DNA from: Sphingomonas sp. IC-56
GTDB lineage: Bacteria; Pseudomonadota; Alphaproteobacteria; Sphingomonadales; Sphingomonadaceae
Length of the DNA stretch: 64,000 nt
Reading direction: 5' to 3'
Assembly (NCBI RefSeq): GCF_021043375.1
Contig: NZ_JAJNDV010000006.1
Coordinates: 124,001-188,000 of the forward strand
Of the stretch, positions 42,825 to 52,048 are shown one piece after another. The position numbers were made by a program, and so were the translations under genes. Below the pieces are notes generated by a model, which made no database searches, was not told the DNA's origin, and worked only from the letters and a program-made list of their open reading frames with translations. The stretch's first letter is position 1. Every line of letters begins with the position of its first letter.

Positions 42825-45731
42825 ATGGCTTTATTGATCTCGAGTCGTGCGCGTACTCAGGGGTGGGCGGGAGCGCTGCCTGCACTTGCCGGCGCGACCA
42901 GCCTCCTGGCCTTGGCCGCGGCTTCGCCGGCCTATGCGCAGGTTCAAACCGATCCGTCGGCGACCGGCGCGATGCAGGATGCCGGGCCGGACAGCGGCAC
43001 CGAAGAAATCATCGTAACCGGCCTTCGCGGCTCGCTTCAGCGCAACCTCGATATCAAGCGCGAATCCTCGGGCGTGGTCGATGTGATCTCCGCCGAGGAC
43101 ATCGGCAAGTTCCCCGATTCCAACGTCGCGGCGTCGCTCCAGCGCCTGCCGGGTGTCTCCATTCAACGCTCTGGCTCGCGCGGCGAGCCCACCGGCATCA
43201 CCGTTCGCGGCTTTGGCGGCGACTTCAACACCACGCTCTATGATGGTCGCCGCATCTCGACCGCGACTGGCGGACGTCAGATCGACTTCAGCACCGTGGG
43301 CGTCGACTTCATCGGCCAGCTGAGCGTGATGAAGACGCCGGACGTTTCGCTTTCTTCCAGCTCGATCGGCGCCACCGTCGACATCCAGTTCCCGAACGCC
43401 TTCGATCACCCCGGCTTCCGCCTGGCGGCGACCGGATCGGGATCAATCCAGGACCGCGCCGACAAGATCGTTCCAACCGGCGGGCTGCTGATCAGCAACA
43501 CCTTCGCCGACGATACGATCGGCGTGCTGGCCGACGTGATCTACACCCGCCGCGACACCGACACCAATCGCGTCTATGTGTCGGGTTGGCCGGGCGGCAA
43601 CTTCGCCCCGTGCCAGCTCACCGCGGCATGCACGCCGGCGCAGGCTGCTAACAGAACCCTGCCGGGCTGGTTCCCGCAGCAATATGGTGCTGAGCAGCAG
43701 CGCGTGCGCGACGAGCGCGTCGACGCCCGCATCTCGCTGCAATACCATCCGTCCGAGGACCTGATGGTCACGCTGGACAACAACTTCTCGCGTCAGAATG
43801 TCACGCAGGACAATTACGCGTTCGGCGTCTGGTTCAACCAGGGCGACCTGCGCAATGTGACGCTGGATGAGAACGGCACCGCCGTCGACTTTACGCAGGC
43901 CGGCACGCCGACCGACTTCACCGCCGCGCTGAACACGCAGATCCTTCAGACCAACCAGACCGGCCTGAACATCGAGTACAAAGCCTCGGAAAACCTGACG
44001 CTTGAGGCCGATGTTGCCTATGCCAAGAGCTGGCTGAACCCGGGCGACACCATCGGCAGCCAAAATGGCGATATCGGTTATGGCGGCGATCTGAGCAACA
44101 CGCTGCGCTTCACCGTCGATGGCGACAGCAAGAGCGCCTTCCCGACGATCAGCAACTTTGGGCCTGCGGGCAATGGCGCGAACTGGGCGAACCAGGCGCT
44201 GATCGGATCGCACGTCACGGTCAACCAGACGCAGAAGAATACCGATGATCTTGTCCAGTTCCGCGGATCCGCGACCTGGAAGCAGGACAATCTGACGCTG
44301 AAGGCGGGCGGCCAATATTACCAGGACACGTTCAACTTCCGCAACCAGAGCACCTTCACCAACAATTTTTGGCAGGCCTATGCCGGCTATGGTGCACCCT
44401 CTGGACGCGGCAGCGGCGTCGCGCCGCTTCCGGCCAATCTGTACCAGGGCTCGATCAGCCTCGATAACTTCATACCCGGCTTCGACGGCAGCCTGCCGCC
44501 GTCGGTGTTCGTGTTCAGCCCGGTGGCGTATCAGAACTTCCTGACCGGTCTCGGCAATCCGCAGGCGCAGAACGTCCCCGGCTTCAACTATGGCAGCGTG
44601 AACGGGTTCACCGGCACGTTCGATGAAGCTGTCGATCCCGGCAGCATCCTGCGCGTCCGCGAAAAGACCTGGTCGCTGTTCCTCCGGGCCAGCTTCCAGA
44701 CGGATGTCGGCGGCCTGCCGTTCACCGTTAACGCAGGCGTTCGCAACGAGACCACGAACCTCTCTGCGACCGGACAGGGCCGACTCCCGACGCAAATCGT
44801 GACCAGCGCGGCGGATCCGACGCTGCTCACCGTGTCGGCCTATACCGACGTCCAAGGCGTCACGAACAAGAGCTCCTATTCGTATCTGCTGCCAAGCCTT
44901 GATGCGAAACTGGAACTCACAGACGACGTGGTCCTGCGCGTCAGCGCATCGCGGACTCTGACACGTCCCACGCTCAACCTGCTGAACCCGGTGTTGAACG
45001 TGGGCAGCGGCCAGCGCGTCGGCGCCTTGTCCGCCAGCGGCGGCAATCCGAACCTGCGGCCGTATCTGGCGGACAACTTCGACATCGGTGCGGAGTGGTA
45101 TTATCAGCGCAACTCCTACCTGTCGGCCGGCCTGTTCCTGAAGAACGTCAGCAACTTCATCGTTGGCGGCGTCACGCGTCAGGCAGTCAACGGCGTGGTC
45201 GATCCGACCACGGGGGCGGCAGCAAGCTTCGCAGTGTCGCAGCAGGTCAATGGGCCTGATGCAACCGTACGGGGTATCGAACTCGCCTGGCAGCACGTGT
45301 TCGGCAATTCGGGCTTTGGCTTCCAGGCCAACGCTACGCTGGTCGACACCAACCGGCCCTATGATGACACCAACATCTCGCAGACCGGCTTTGCGGTAAC
45401 CGGGCTCGCCAATTCGGCGAACTTCGTCGGCTTCTATGACAAGTCCGGTTTCCAGATCCGGGCCGCAGTGAACTGGCGCGACAAGTACCTGCTCCAGTTC
45501 GGCCAGAACCAGAATACCGGTTCGTTCGGTGCGGAGCCGACCTTCGTGAACCAGAGCTTCCAGGTCGATCTGACCACCAGCTACGACGTCACGAATAACT
45601 TAAGCGTTTTCGCCGAGGCGCTGAACCTCAACAACAACCAGCAGAGCACGCATGGCCGCTACAGCAACCAGCTGCTCGACGTGTTCGACTATGGCCGGCG
45701 CTACACGCTGGGCTTGCGTTATCGGTACTGA
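42825..45731 (+). CDS. TonB-dependent receptor of the xyloglucan-type locus
   Basis: A 968-residue outer-membrane receptor. The start at ATG 42825 has a GAGGGG Shine-Dalgarno 8 nt upstream and leads straight into a signal peptide (to AYAQ, about residue 39). TonB-box-like EEIIVTGLRGS (about 62), plug IGKFPDSNVAASLQRLPGVSI then TVRGFGGDFNTTLYDGRR, and a barrel ending in LGLRYRY. Its plug is clearly related to that of the receptor at 8210-11356. It is followed by a halogenase and six polysaccharide-active genes, so it probably imports xyloglucan oligosaccharides. Confidence 0.94.
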   Translation: MALLISSRARTQGWAGALPALAGATSLLALAAASPAYAQVQTDPSATGAMQDAGPDSGTEEIIVTGLRGSLQRNLDIKRESSGVVDVISAEDIGKFPDSNVAASLQRLPGVSIQRSGSRGEPTGITVRGFGGDFNTTLYDGRRISTATGGRQIDFSTVGVDFIGQLSVMKTPDVSLSSSSIGATVDIQFPNAFDHPGFRLAATGSGSIQDRADKIVPTGGLLISNTFADDTIGVLADVIYTRRDTDTNRVYVSGWPGGNFAPCQLTAACTPAQAANRTLPGWFPQQYGAEQQRVRDERVDARISLQYHPSEDLMVTLDNNFSRQNVTQDNYAFGVWFNQGDLRNVTLDENGTAVDFTQAGTPTDFTAALNTQILQTNQTGLNIEYKASENLTLEADVAYAKSWLNPGDTIGSQNGDIGYGGDLSNTLRFTVDGDSKSAFPTISNFGPAGNGANWANQALIGSHVTVNQTQKNTDDLVQFRGSATWKQDNLTLKAGGQYYQDTFNFRNQSTFTNNFWQAYAGYGAPSGRGSGVAPLPANLYQGSISLDNFIPGFDGSLPPSVFVFSPVAYQNFLTGLGNPQAQNVPGFNYGSVNGFTGTFDEAVDPGSILRVREKTWSLFLRASFQTDVGGLPFTVNAGVRNETTNLSATGQGRLPTQIVTSAADPTLLTVSAYTDVQGVTNKSSYSYLLPSLDAKLELTDDVVLRVSASRTLTRPTLNLLNPVLNVGSGQRVGALSASGGNPNLRPYLADNFDIGAEWYYQRNSYLSAGLFLKNVSNFIVGGVTRQAVNGVVDPTTGAAASFAVSQQVNGPDATVRGIELAWQHVFGNSGFGFQANATLVDTNRPYDDTNISQTGFAVTGLANSANFVGFYDKSGFQIRAAVNWRDKYLLQFGQNQNTGSFGAEPTFVNQSFQVDLTTSYDVTNNLSVFAEALNLNNNQQSTHGRYSNQLLDVFDYGRRYTLGLRYRY

Positions 45732-45808
45732 TCCTTCCCAGTACTGATCTTACCTGGGCAGGGTGCGCATCGGTGCGCCCTGCCCCTTGTTTCGCATCGG
45801 GCAGGCCT

Positions 45809-47350
45809 ATGCACGAGATCAAGAATATCGTGATCGTGGGTGGCGGCACGGCCGGCTGGCTGACCGCCGGCGTCATCGCCGCTCGCCATCAGGGCAGGCG
45901 TGCGCAGGGTTTCACCGTCACGCTGGTGGAGTCGCCGAACGTGCCGATCATCGGCGTCGGCGAAGGCACCTGGCCAACGCTGCGCACCACGCTGCGCAAG
46001 ATCGGCGTGTCGGAAACCGAATTCTTCCGCCAGTGCGACGCCGCCTTCAAGCAGGGCGCGCGTTTCAATCGCTGGACCACGGGCGCAGCCGACGACGGCT
46101 ATTACCACCCGCTGATGCTGCCCCAGGGCTTTGCCCAGACCAACCTGGTCCCGCACTGGCTGGCGGCCGAGGACGGCGAAAGCTTCTGCGACGCCGTTAC
46201 CCCACAGGGGCGGATTTGCGACGCGGGCCTTGCACCGAAGACCGTCGCCACTGCGGAGTTCGAGGGCCCGGCGAACTACGCCTATCACCTCGATGCCGGT
46301 AAATTCTCCTCCTTTCTTCAACGCCATTGCTGCGAGAAGCTGGGCGTCAGGCACGTGCTTGCCGACGTCACCGATGTGCACCTGACCGAGAGCGGAGACA
46401 TCGACCGCCTCGAGACGCAGCAGGGCGTCACCATCGCCGGCGACCTGTTCGTCGACTGCACCGGCTTTGCCGCCCTGCTGATTGGCAAGACGCTGGGCGT
46501 CGGCTTCCGCGACTGCAACGACGTGCTGTTCTGCGACACCGCGCTCGCAATGCAGGTCCCCTACGACCATCCCGACGACCCGATCGCCAGCCACACCATC
46601 TCCACTGCCCAATCGGCAGGCTGGATCTGGGATATCGGCCTGCCCACCAGGCGTGGCACCGGCCATGTCTTCTCCAGCAGCCACACCAGCGTGGACGAAG
46701 CCGAACGGGCACTACGCGAGTATGTCGGCCCCGCTGCGCGCGACCTGCCGGTCCGACGCCTCGCCATCCGCTCCGGCCACCGTGAGGTCTTCTGGAAGAA
46801 CAACTGCGTCGCAGTGGGCCTTGCCGCGGGGTTCCTCGAGCCGCTGGAAGCCTCTGCGATCGTCCTGATCGAACTCTCGGCCAAGATCATCGCCGAGCAG
46901 CTTCCCGCCTGCCGGGAAGTGATGGACCCCGTCGCGCGTCGTTACAACGACACGACCCATTATCGCTGGGGCCGGATCATCGACTTTTTGAAGCTGCACT
47001 ATTCGCTGACGAAGCGGACGGACACCGACTTCTGGCGCGACAATCAGCGTGCCGAGACGATCCCCGACCGCCTGCGCGAGCTGATGTCGCTGTGGGAATA
47101 TCACGCGCCCTGGCTCCACGACGAGTTCGACCGCGCCGAGGAAGTGTTTCCCTCCGCCAGCTACCAATATGTCCTCTACGGCATGGGTCATCGCACCATG
47201 GTGCCCTCGGGCAGCTTCGAAGCCGATGCCGAACAGGCCGCGCGCCTCCGCCGTGAGAACAAGGCCTATACCGATCGCCTGCTGCACGGCCTGCCCCAGC
47301 ACCGTGCGCTGATCGACAAGATCGTCCAACATGGCCTTCAGCCAATCTGA
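45809..47350 (+). CDS. Flavin-dependent halogenase family protein, second copy
   Basis: A 513-residue flavoprotein starting at ATG 45809, just before the FAD-binding GGGTAGW (residues 10-16). The halogenase Lys is present in AAFKQGARFNRW (about residue 77) and the catalytic Glu in EPLEASAIVL (about residue 348). The family W-x-W-x-I-P motif is altered to GWIWDIG, losing the Pro, unlike the first copy. It should still bind FAD; halogenation is plausible but less certain. It lies between the TBDR and the acetylesterase, as in other TBDR loci. Substrate unknown. Confidence 0.85.
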   Translation: MHEIKNIVIVGGGTAGWLTAGVIAARHQGRRAQGFTVTLVESPNVPIIGVGEGTWPTLRTTLRKIGVSETEFFRQCDAAFKQGARFNRWTTGAADDGYYHPLMLPQGFAQTNLVPHWLAAEDGESFCDAVTPQGRICDAGLAPKTVATAEFEGPANYAYHLDAGKFSSFLQRHCCEKLGVRHVLADVTDVHLTESGDIDRLETQQGVTIAGDLFVDCTGFAALLIGKTLGVGFRDCNDVLFCDTALAMQVPYDHPDDPIASHTISTAQSAGWIWDIGLPTRRGTGHVFSSSHTSVDEAERALREYVGPAARDLPVRRLAIRSGHREVFWKNNCVAVGLAAGFLEPLEASAIVLIELSAKIIAEQLPACREVMDPVARRYNDTTHYRWGRIIDFLKLHYSLTKRTDTDFWRDNQRAETIPDRLRELMSLWEYHAPWLHDEFDRAEEVFPSASYQYVLYGMGHRTMVPSGSFEADAEQAARLRRENKAYTDRLLHGLPQHRALIDKIVQHGLQPI

Positions 47351-47366
47351 ACCGCGGAGCGAATTG

Positions 47367-49307
47367 ATGCTTAACCGAACCACTGCGCTTACCGCATTGC
47401 TGGCCGGACTGTTCACAGCCTCGGGTGCCTATGCCCGGCCCCGGCTTGACGGCGCGATCGGCGATCATGCGATCCTTCAGCGCAACCAGCCGATCACGCT
47501 GGCCGGCAGCGCCAGCCCGGGCGAAACGGTGATGATCAGCCTGGCTGGCCGCAGCGTCAGCATCGCCGCCGACCGCGACGGCCGGTTCAAGGCGCAGCTT
47601 CCGGCCCTCCCCGCCGGCGGCCCCTACACGCTTACCCTGGCGGCGCCCAGCGGCGCCACTATCCTCAACGACATCCTGATCGGCGACGTCTTCCTGTGCT
47701 CGGGCCAGAGCAACATGGAGATGAAGGTCCGCGAAGCGCAGAGCTTGTTTCCAGAGGCGCATCCGCCCCTCGACACCCGCCTGCGCCTCCTGACCGTCGC
47801 CAAGAAGACCGCGGTAACGCCGGCCAGCAAGTTCGACACCGTGCCCGCCTGGGAAATCGCCAGTCCCGAAGCCGCGTACAATTTCTCCGCCGCCTGCCTG
47901 TACATGGTCCAGTCGCTGCGCCGCGATACCGACGTGCCGGTCGGGGCGATCCATTCCAGCTGGGGTGGCTCACGGATTAGTGCGTGGATGAGCGACGCCG
48001 CCCTGCGCAAGGGTGGCCTCGGCGATCAAGCCGACCTGCTCGCTCTCTATGCCCGCGATCCCGTCGCGGCGACGCGGCGAACCTCGAGCATCTGGGAAGG
48101 CTGGTGGCGCGCCGGCAGCGGCGACGCGGCCGGTAAGGAACCCTGGCAGCCGGGCGCCGCGCTCGAATGGCGGCCCGTCCCCGCCTTCACCAACTTCGAA
48201 AGCTGGGGCGTTCCCGAACTCGCCGATTATAACGGCATGCTCTGGTATCAGCGCACGGTCGAGCTCACCGATGCGCAGGCTCGCGGCGCCGCGACTCTGT
48301 CGCTCGGCATGATCGACGATGCCGACCGCACCTGGGTGAACGGCATGGGCGTCGGCGGCACCAGCCTGGCCGGCGCGCCACGCGTCTATGTCCTCCCCGC
48401 CGGCACGCTCAAGCCGGGCCGCAACGTCATCACCGTCAATGACGACGACGTGTATGCGTTCGGCGGCATGCTGGGTCCGGTGGAAGCGATGCGATTGACC
48501 TTCGCCGACGGCACCAGCGTGCCACTCAGCACCGACTGGCGCTATGCGATCGCCAAGCGCGTGGCCGGCAGCGCGCCGCGCGTGCCGTGGGACGACATCA
48601 ACGGCGCGGGTACCTTGTTCAACGCGATGATCGCGCCGCTCGGGCCGATCCGCCTCGCCGGCTTCGCCTGGTACCAGGGCGAGTCCGACACCGGCATCCC
48701 TGGCTATGACCGGCGCCTGCGCGCCTTGATCGAGGATTGGCGCACCCGCTTCGGCACGCCGACGACCGCCTTCGCGATCGCGCAGCTCGCCAATTATGGC
48801 GGGCCCGCGACCGCACCTTCCGAAAGCGGCTGGGGCGATGTGCGCGACGCGCAGCGCCGCGTCGCCGCGACCGACCCGCATGTCGGCCTGGCCGTCACGC
48901 TCGACATCGGCGACGCACAGGACATCCATCCGGGCGAAAAGCGCCTCGTCGGCCAGCGGCTTGCCCAGGCGATGCGCGCGGCGATTGCCGGCACGCCCGG
49001 TGGCCGGGCAGGCCCTGCCATCGCCTCGGCCGAGCGCCAGGGCACGAACATCGTGCTGCATTTCTCCGGGGTGAAGGGTGCGCTGCGCACCACCAGCTCG
49101 GACCAGGCGATCGGCTTCGAACTTTGCGGCAGCGCACCGGGCAGCTGCCGCTATGCGGCGGCGCGGGCTGCGGGCAGCGACGTGACCGTCACCGGCGACG
49201 GCAAGCCGGTCACCCGGGTGCGCTATGCCTGGGCCGACGCGCCGGCCACCAACCTGTGGGACGAGGCGCACCTGCCGGTCGGCACGTTCGAGATCGCCGT
49301 CCCCTGA
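47367..49307 (+). CDS. SGNH carbohydrate acetylesterase with jelly-roll insert (CE20-like)
   Basis: A 646-residue secreted esterase; ATG 47367 has a GGAGCGA Shine-Dalgarno and leads into a signal peptide (to AYAR, about residue 23). The SGNH catalytic set is visible: Ser115 in GQSNMEM, the WYQGESD block (about residue 436), and Asp519-x-His521 in DIHPGEK. A GH2-like jelly-roll domain (about 255-385) is inserted into the catalytic domain, the layout of family CE20 xyloglucan acetylesterases of the XacXaeA type. It would remove acetyl groups from xyloglucan fragments. Annotated in many genomes as sialate O-acetylesterase. Confidence 0.83.
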   Translation: MLNRTTALTALLAGLFTASGAYARPRLDGAIGDHAILQRNQPITLAGSASPGETVMISLAGRSVSIAADRDGRFKAQLPALPAGGPYTLTLAAPSGATILNDILIGDVFLCSGQSNMEMKVREAQSLFPEAHPPLDTRLRLLTVAKKTAVTPASKFDTVPAWEIASPEAAYNFSAACLYMVQSLRRDTDVPVGAIHSSWGGSRISAWMSDAALRKGGLGDQADLLALYARDPVAATRRTSSIWEGWWRAGSGDAAGKEPWQPGAALEWRPVPAFTNFESWGVPELADYNGMLWYQRTVELTDAQARGAATLSLGMIDDADRTWVNGMGVGGTSLAGAPRVYVLPAGTLKPGRNVITVNDDDVYAFGGMLGPVEAMRLTFADGTSVPLSTDWRYAIAKRVAGSAPRVPWDDINGAGTLFNAMIAPLGPIRLAGFAWYQGESDTGIPGYDRRLRALIEDWRTRFGTPTTAFAIAQLANYGGPATAPSESGWGDVRDAQRRVAATDPHVGLAVTLDIGDAQDIHPGEKRLVGQRLAQAMRAAIAGTPGGRAGPAIASAERQGTNIVLHFSGVKGALRTTSSDQAIGFELCGSAPGSCRYAAARAAGSDVTVTGDGKPVTRVRYAWADAPATNLWDEAHLPVGTFEIAVP

Positions 49308-49366
49308 ACGCCCCATCACGGCGTGCACGCAACCGGGCACGCCACTTCACTGCGGAGCACAGATTC

Positions 49367-52048
49367 ATGACCAGCAAAGCAAGCCGCCTGATGGTGTCGG
49401 CGGCAGCGCTTGCCCTCGCCCTTCCCCTCGTTCCGGCGCTCGCCGGCGGGCGCGATGACGCCGCGCCGGCTGCAAGCGTCGATGCCGATCCGGCGATCGC
49501 GAAGGCCAAGGCACTCGTTGCGCGCATGAAGCTGGAGGAGAAGCTTCCCCAGCTGCTCAACGTCGCCCCGGCTATCCCGCGCCTCAACGTCCCGGCCTAT
49601 AACTGGTGGACGGAATCGCTTCACGGCGCGCTGGGCCCGCTTCCCGCGACCAACTTCCCCGAACCGATCGCGCTCGCCGCCAGCTTCGACGCGCCGATCG
49701 TCCACGACGTCGCCGCCGCGATCAGCGTGGAAGTCCGGGCGCTCCACACCCTTGCCCGCCAGACCGGGCGCACCGGCCGGATGGGCAGCGGGCTCGACAC
49801 CTGGTCGCCCAACATCAACATCTTCCGCGATCCGCGCTGGGGACGCGGCCAGGAAACCTATGGCGAGGATCCCTTCCTCGCCGGCGGCCTGGGCTCAGCC
49901 TTCATTCGCGGCATGCAGGGCCCGAACCCCGATCGCCCGCACGTGATCGCCACGCCCAAGCATTTCGCCGTCCACAGTGGCCCTGAGTCCACGCGGCACG
50001 AAGCCAATGTTTTCGTTTCCGCCTACGACCTGGAGGATACCTATCTCCCCGCCTTCCGTGCCGCGATCGTCGATGCGCGCGCCGGCTCGGTCATGTGCGC
50101 CTATAACCGCATTGACGGGCAGCCCGCCTGCGCGAGCGATCTGCTGCTGAAGGACCATCTCCGCGAAGCCTGGGGCTTTCGCGGCTATGTCGTGTCCGAT
50201 TGCGACGCCGTGAAGGACATCGCCGACAACCACAAATACGCCCCCGACGGCGCTGCCGCCGTCGCCGCAGCGATGCGCGCGGGCGTCGACAGCGAGTGCA
50301 ATGGCGAGACGCTGTCCGACACCACCGGCCTGGAAAACCGCTATCGCGAGGCGCTGGGCCGCGGCCTGATCACCCAGGCCGATGTCGACACCGCCCTTAT
50401 CCGCTTGTTCACCGCCCGCTTCCGCACCGGCGACCTTGCCGGGCTGAAGGATGCGCCAGCCGCAATCCCGCCCAGCGCTGTCGGCAATCCCGAGCATCGT
50501 CGCCTGGCGTTGACTGCGGCGGAAAAGACCATGGTGCTGCTGAAGAACGACGGCGTGTTGCCGCTCAAGCCCGGCCTGCGCGTGGCGGTGATCGGCCCGC
50601 TCGGCGACGCCACCCGCGTGCTGCGCGGCAACTACTCCTCGGCACTGTCCGGCCCGCCGGTGTCTGTGCTGGAGGGCCTGCGCTCGACCCTGGGTACCCC
50701 GAACGTCACCCTGGTCCCGTTCGGCGAGTCCGTCACCGATGGTGACCGCGTGCCGACTTCGGCGCTGACCACGCCCGACGGCAAGCCCGGCGTGCTCGCC
50801 CGCTACTACAACCCGACCACGCCGCTTCCCACGCTGTTCGCCCCGGGCACCCGCGAGAAGCGCATCGAAAGCGTCGTGTACCAGAGCGATCCCGTCGTCA
50901 CGCGGGTCGAGCCCGATGTCGGCAATCGCAACCTTGAACTCGCGCCCGTCGCCGATGTGCACAAGACGGTCTGGACCGGCTTCCTCACCCCGCCCGAGAC
51001 CGGCACCTACCGCGTCGGCCTTTCCGGCGCGGGGGGCACCCTGACGCTGGACGGCCGCATGATCTCGGACCGGCGCAAGGCGCGCTGGAACGACTTGCCC
51101 GGCATGACGACACTCACCCTCACCGCCGGGCGGCGCTACGCCATTCGCGTTGCAGGCAGCGGCATCGATCTGGTCTGGAAGCGCGTCTCGCCCAATCCTG
51201 CCGCCGAACTGAAGCGCGCCGCGGCGTCCGCCGACGTGCTCGTCGCTGTGGTGGGCCTCACTTCGGATCTCGAAACCGAGGAAAATGGCGTGAAGGTCGA
51301 GGGGTTCGAGGGCGGCGACAAGACCTCGCTCGACATCCCCAGCGACCAGCGCGCGCTGCTCGAACAGGCGCGCGCCACGGGCAAGCCAATCGTGCTCGTC
51401 GCGATGAACGGCAGCCCGATCAACCTCGCCTGGGGCAAGGACAACGCCGCCGCCATTCTCGAAGCCTGGTACCCCGGTGAAGTCGGCGGACAGGCAGTGG
51501 CCAACATCCTGTCAGGCCGCACCAATCCCGCCGGGCGCCTGCCCCTCACCTTCTACCGCAGCGTCGACGATCTGCCGCCGTTCGGCGACTATTCGATGAA
51601 GGGCCGCACCTATCGCTATTTCACGGGCACCCCGGTCTACCCGTTCGGCCATGGGCTCAGCTACACGCGCTTCGACTATGCGCCGCTGAAGCTCACCCCC
51701 GCACGGGGTGGCGCGGAAAAGGGCCTGCGCGTGACCACCACCGTGACCAACAGCGGCGGCCGCGCCGGTGAGGAAGTGGCGCAGCTCTACCTCTCCTTCC
51801 CCGACCGGCCGGGCCTCCCGCGCCTTGCGCTGCGCGGTTTCCAGCGCGTGTCGCTGAAGGCCGGCGAGAAGCGGCAGCTGACCTTCGACCTGTCGCCCCG
51901 CGATGTCAGCAGCGTATCGCCAGAGGGTCGGCGGCTGGTGATGCAGGGCGCCTATCGCGTCACAGTAGGCTCGGGTCAGCCCGGAACCGGCGTGGCGGGC
52001 CAGAGTGCCGCCTTCACCGCCAATCAATCAGCAGAGTTGCCCAAGTGA
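49367..52048 (+). CDS. GH3 beta-glycosidase with PA14 domain
   Basis: An 893-residue secreted enzyme (signal peptide to ALAG, about residue 27). The frame is open far upstream, but homology begins at ATG 49367. GH3 barrel: KHFAVHSGPE (about 204), nucleophile Asp278 in GYVVSDCDA; a PA14 insert (about 465-605, DVHKTVWTGFLTPPETGTYRVGL) sits in the second domain; a C-terminal fibronectin-III-like domain follows. This layout fits beta-xylosidases/beta-glucosidases of plant-wall loci. It is coupled to the GH27 gene by a GTGA overlap. Beta-glucosidase on xyloglucan fragments is likely, beta-xylosidase possible. Confidence 0.92.
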   Translation: MTSKASRLMVSAAALALALPLVPALAGGRDDAAPAASVDADPAIAKAKALVARMKLEEKLPQLLNVAPAIPRLNVPAYNWWTESLHGALGPLPATNFPEPIALAASFDAPIVHDVAAAISVEVRALHTLARQTGRTGRMGSGLDTWSPNINIFRDPRWGRGQETYGEDPFLAGGLGSAFIRGMQGPNPDRPHVIATPKHFAVHSGPESTRHEANVFVSAYDLEDTYLPAFRAAIVDARAGSVMCAYNRIDGQPACASDLLLKDHLREAWGFRGYVVSDCDAVKDIADNHKYAPDGAAAVAAAMRAGVDSECNGETLSDTTGLENRYREALGRGLITQADVDTALIRLFTARFRTGDLAGLKDAPAAIPPSAVGNPEHRRLALTAAEKTMVLLKNDGVLPLKPGLRVAVIGPLGDATRVLRGNYSSALSGPPVSVLEGLRSTLGTPNVTLVPFGESVTDGDRVPTSALTTPDGKPGVLARYYNPTTPLPTLFAPGTREKRIESVVYQSDPVVTRVEPDVGNRNLELAPVADVHKTVWTGFLTPPETGTYRVGLSGAGGTLTLDGRMISDRRKARWNDLPGMTTLTLTAGRRYAIRVAGSGIDLVWKRVSPNPAAELKRAAASADVLVAVVGLTSDLETEENGVKVEGFEGGDKTSLDIPSDQRALLEQARATGKPIVLVAMNGSPINLAWGKDNAAAILEAWYPGEVGGQAVANILSGRTNPAGRLPLTFYRSVDDLPPFGDYSMKGRTYRYFTGTPVYPFGHGLSYTRFDYAPLKLTPARGGAEKGLRVTTTVTNSGGRAGEEVAQLYLSFPDRPGLPRLALRGFQRVSLKAGEKRQLTFDLSPRDVSSVSPEGRRLVMQGAYRVTVGSGQPGTGVAGQSAAFTANQSAELPK

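Noticed and set aside
48737..49366. Extended N-terminus of the PA14-containing GH3
   Set aside because: This part overlaps the acetylesterase gene in another frame and is Arg/Pro-rich; a signal peptide starts at ATG 49367.
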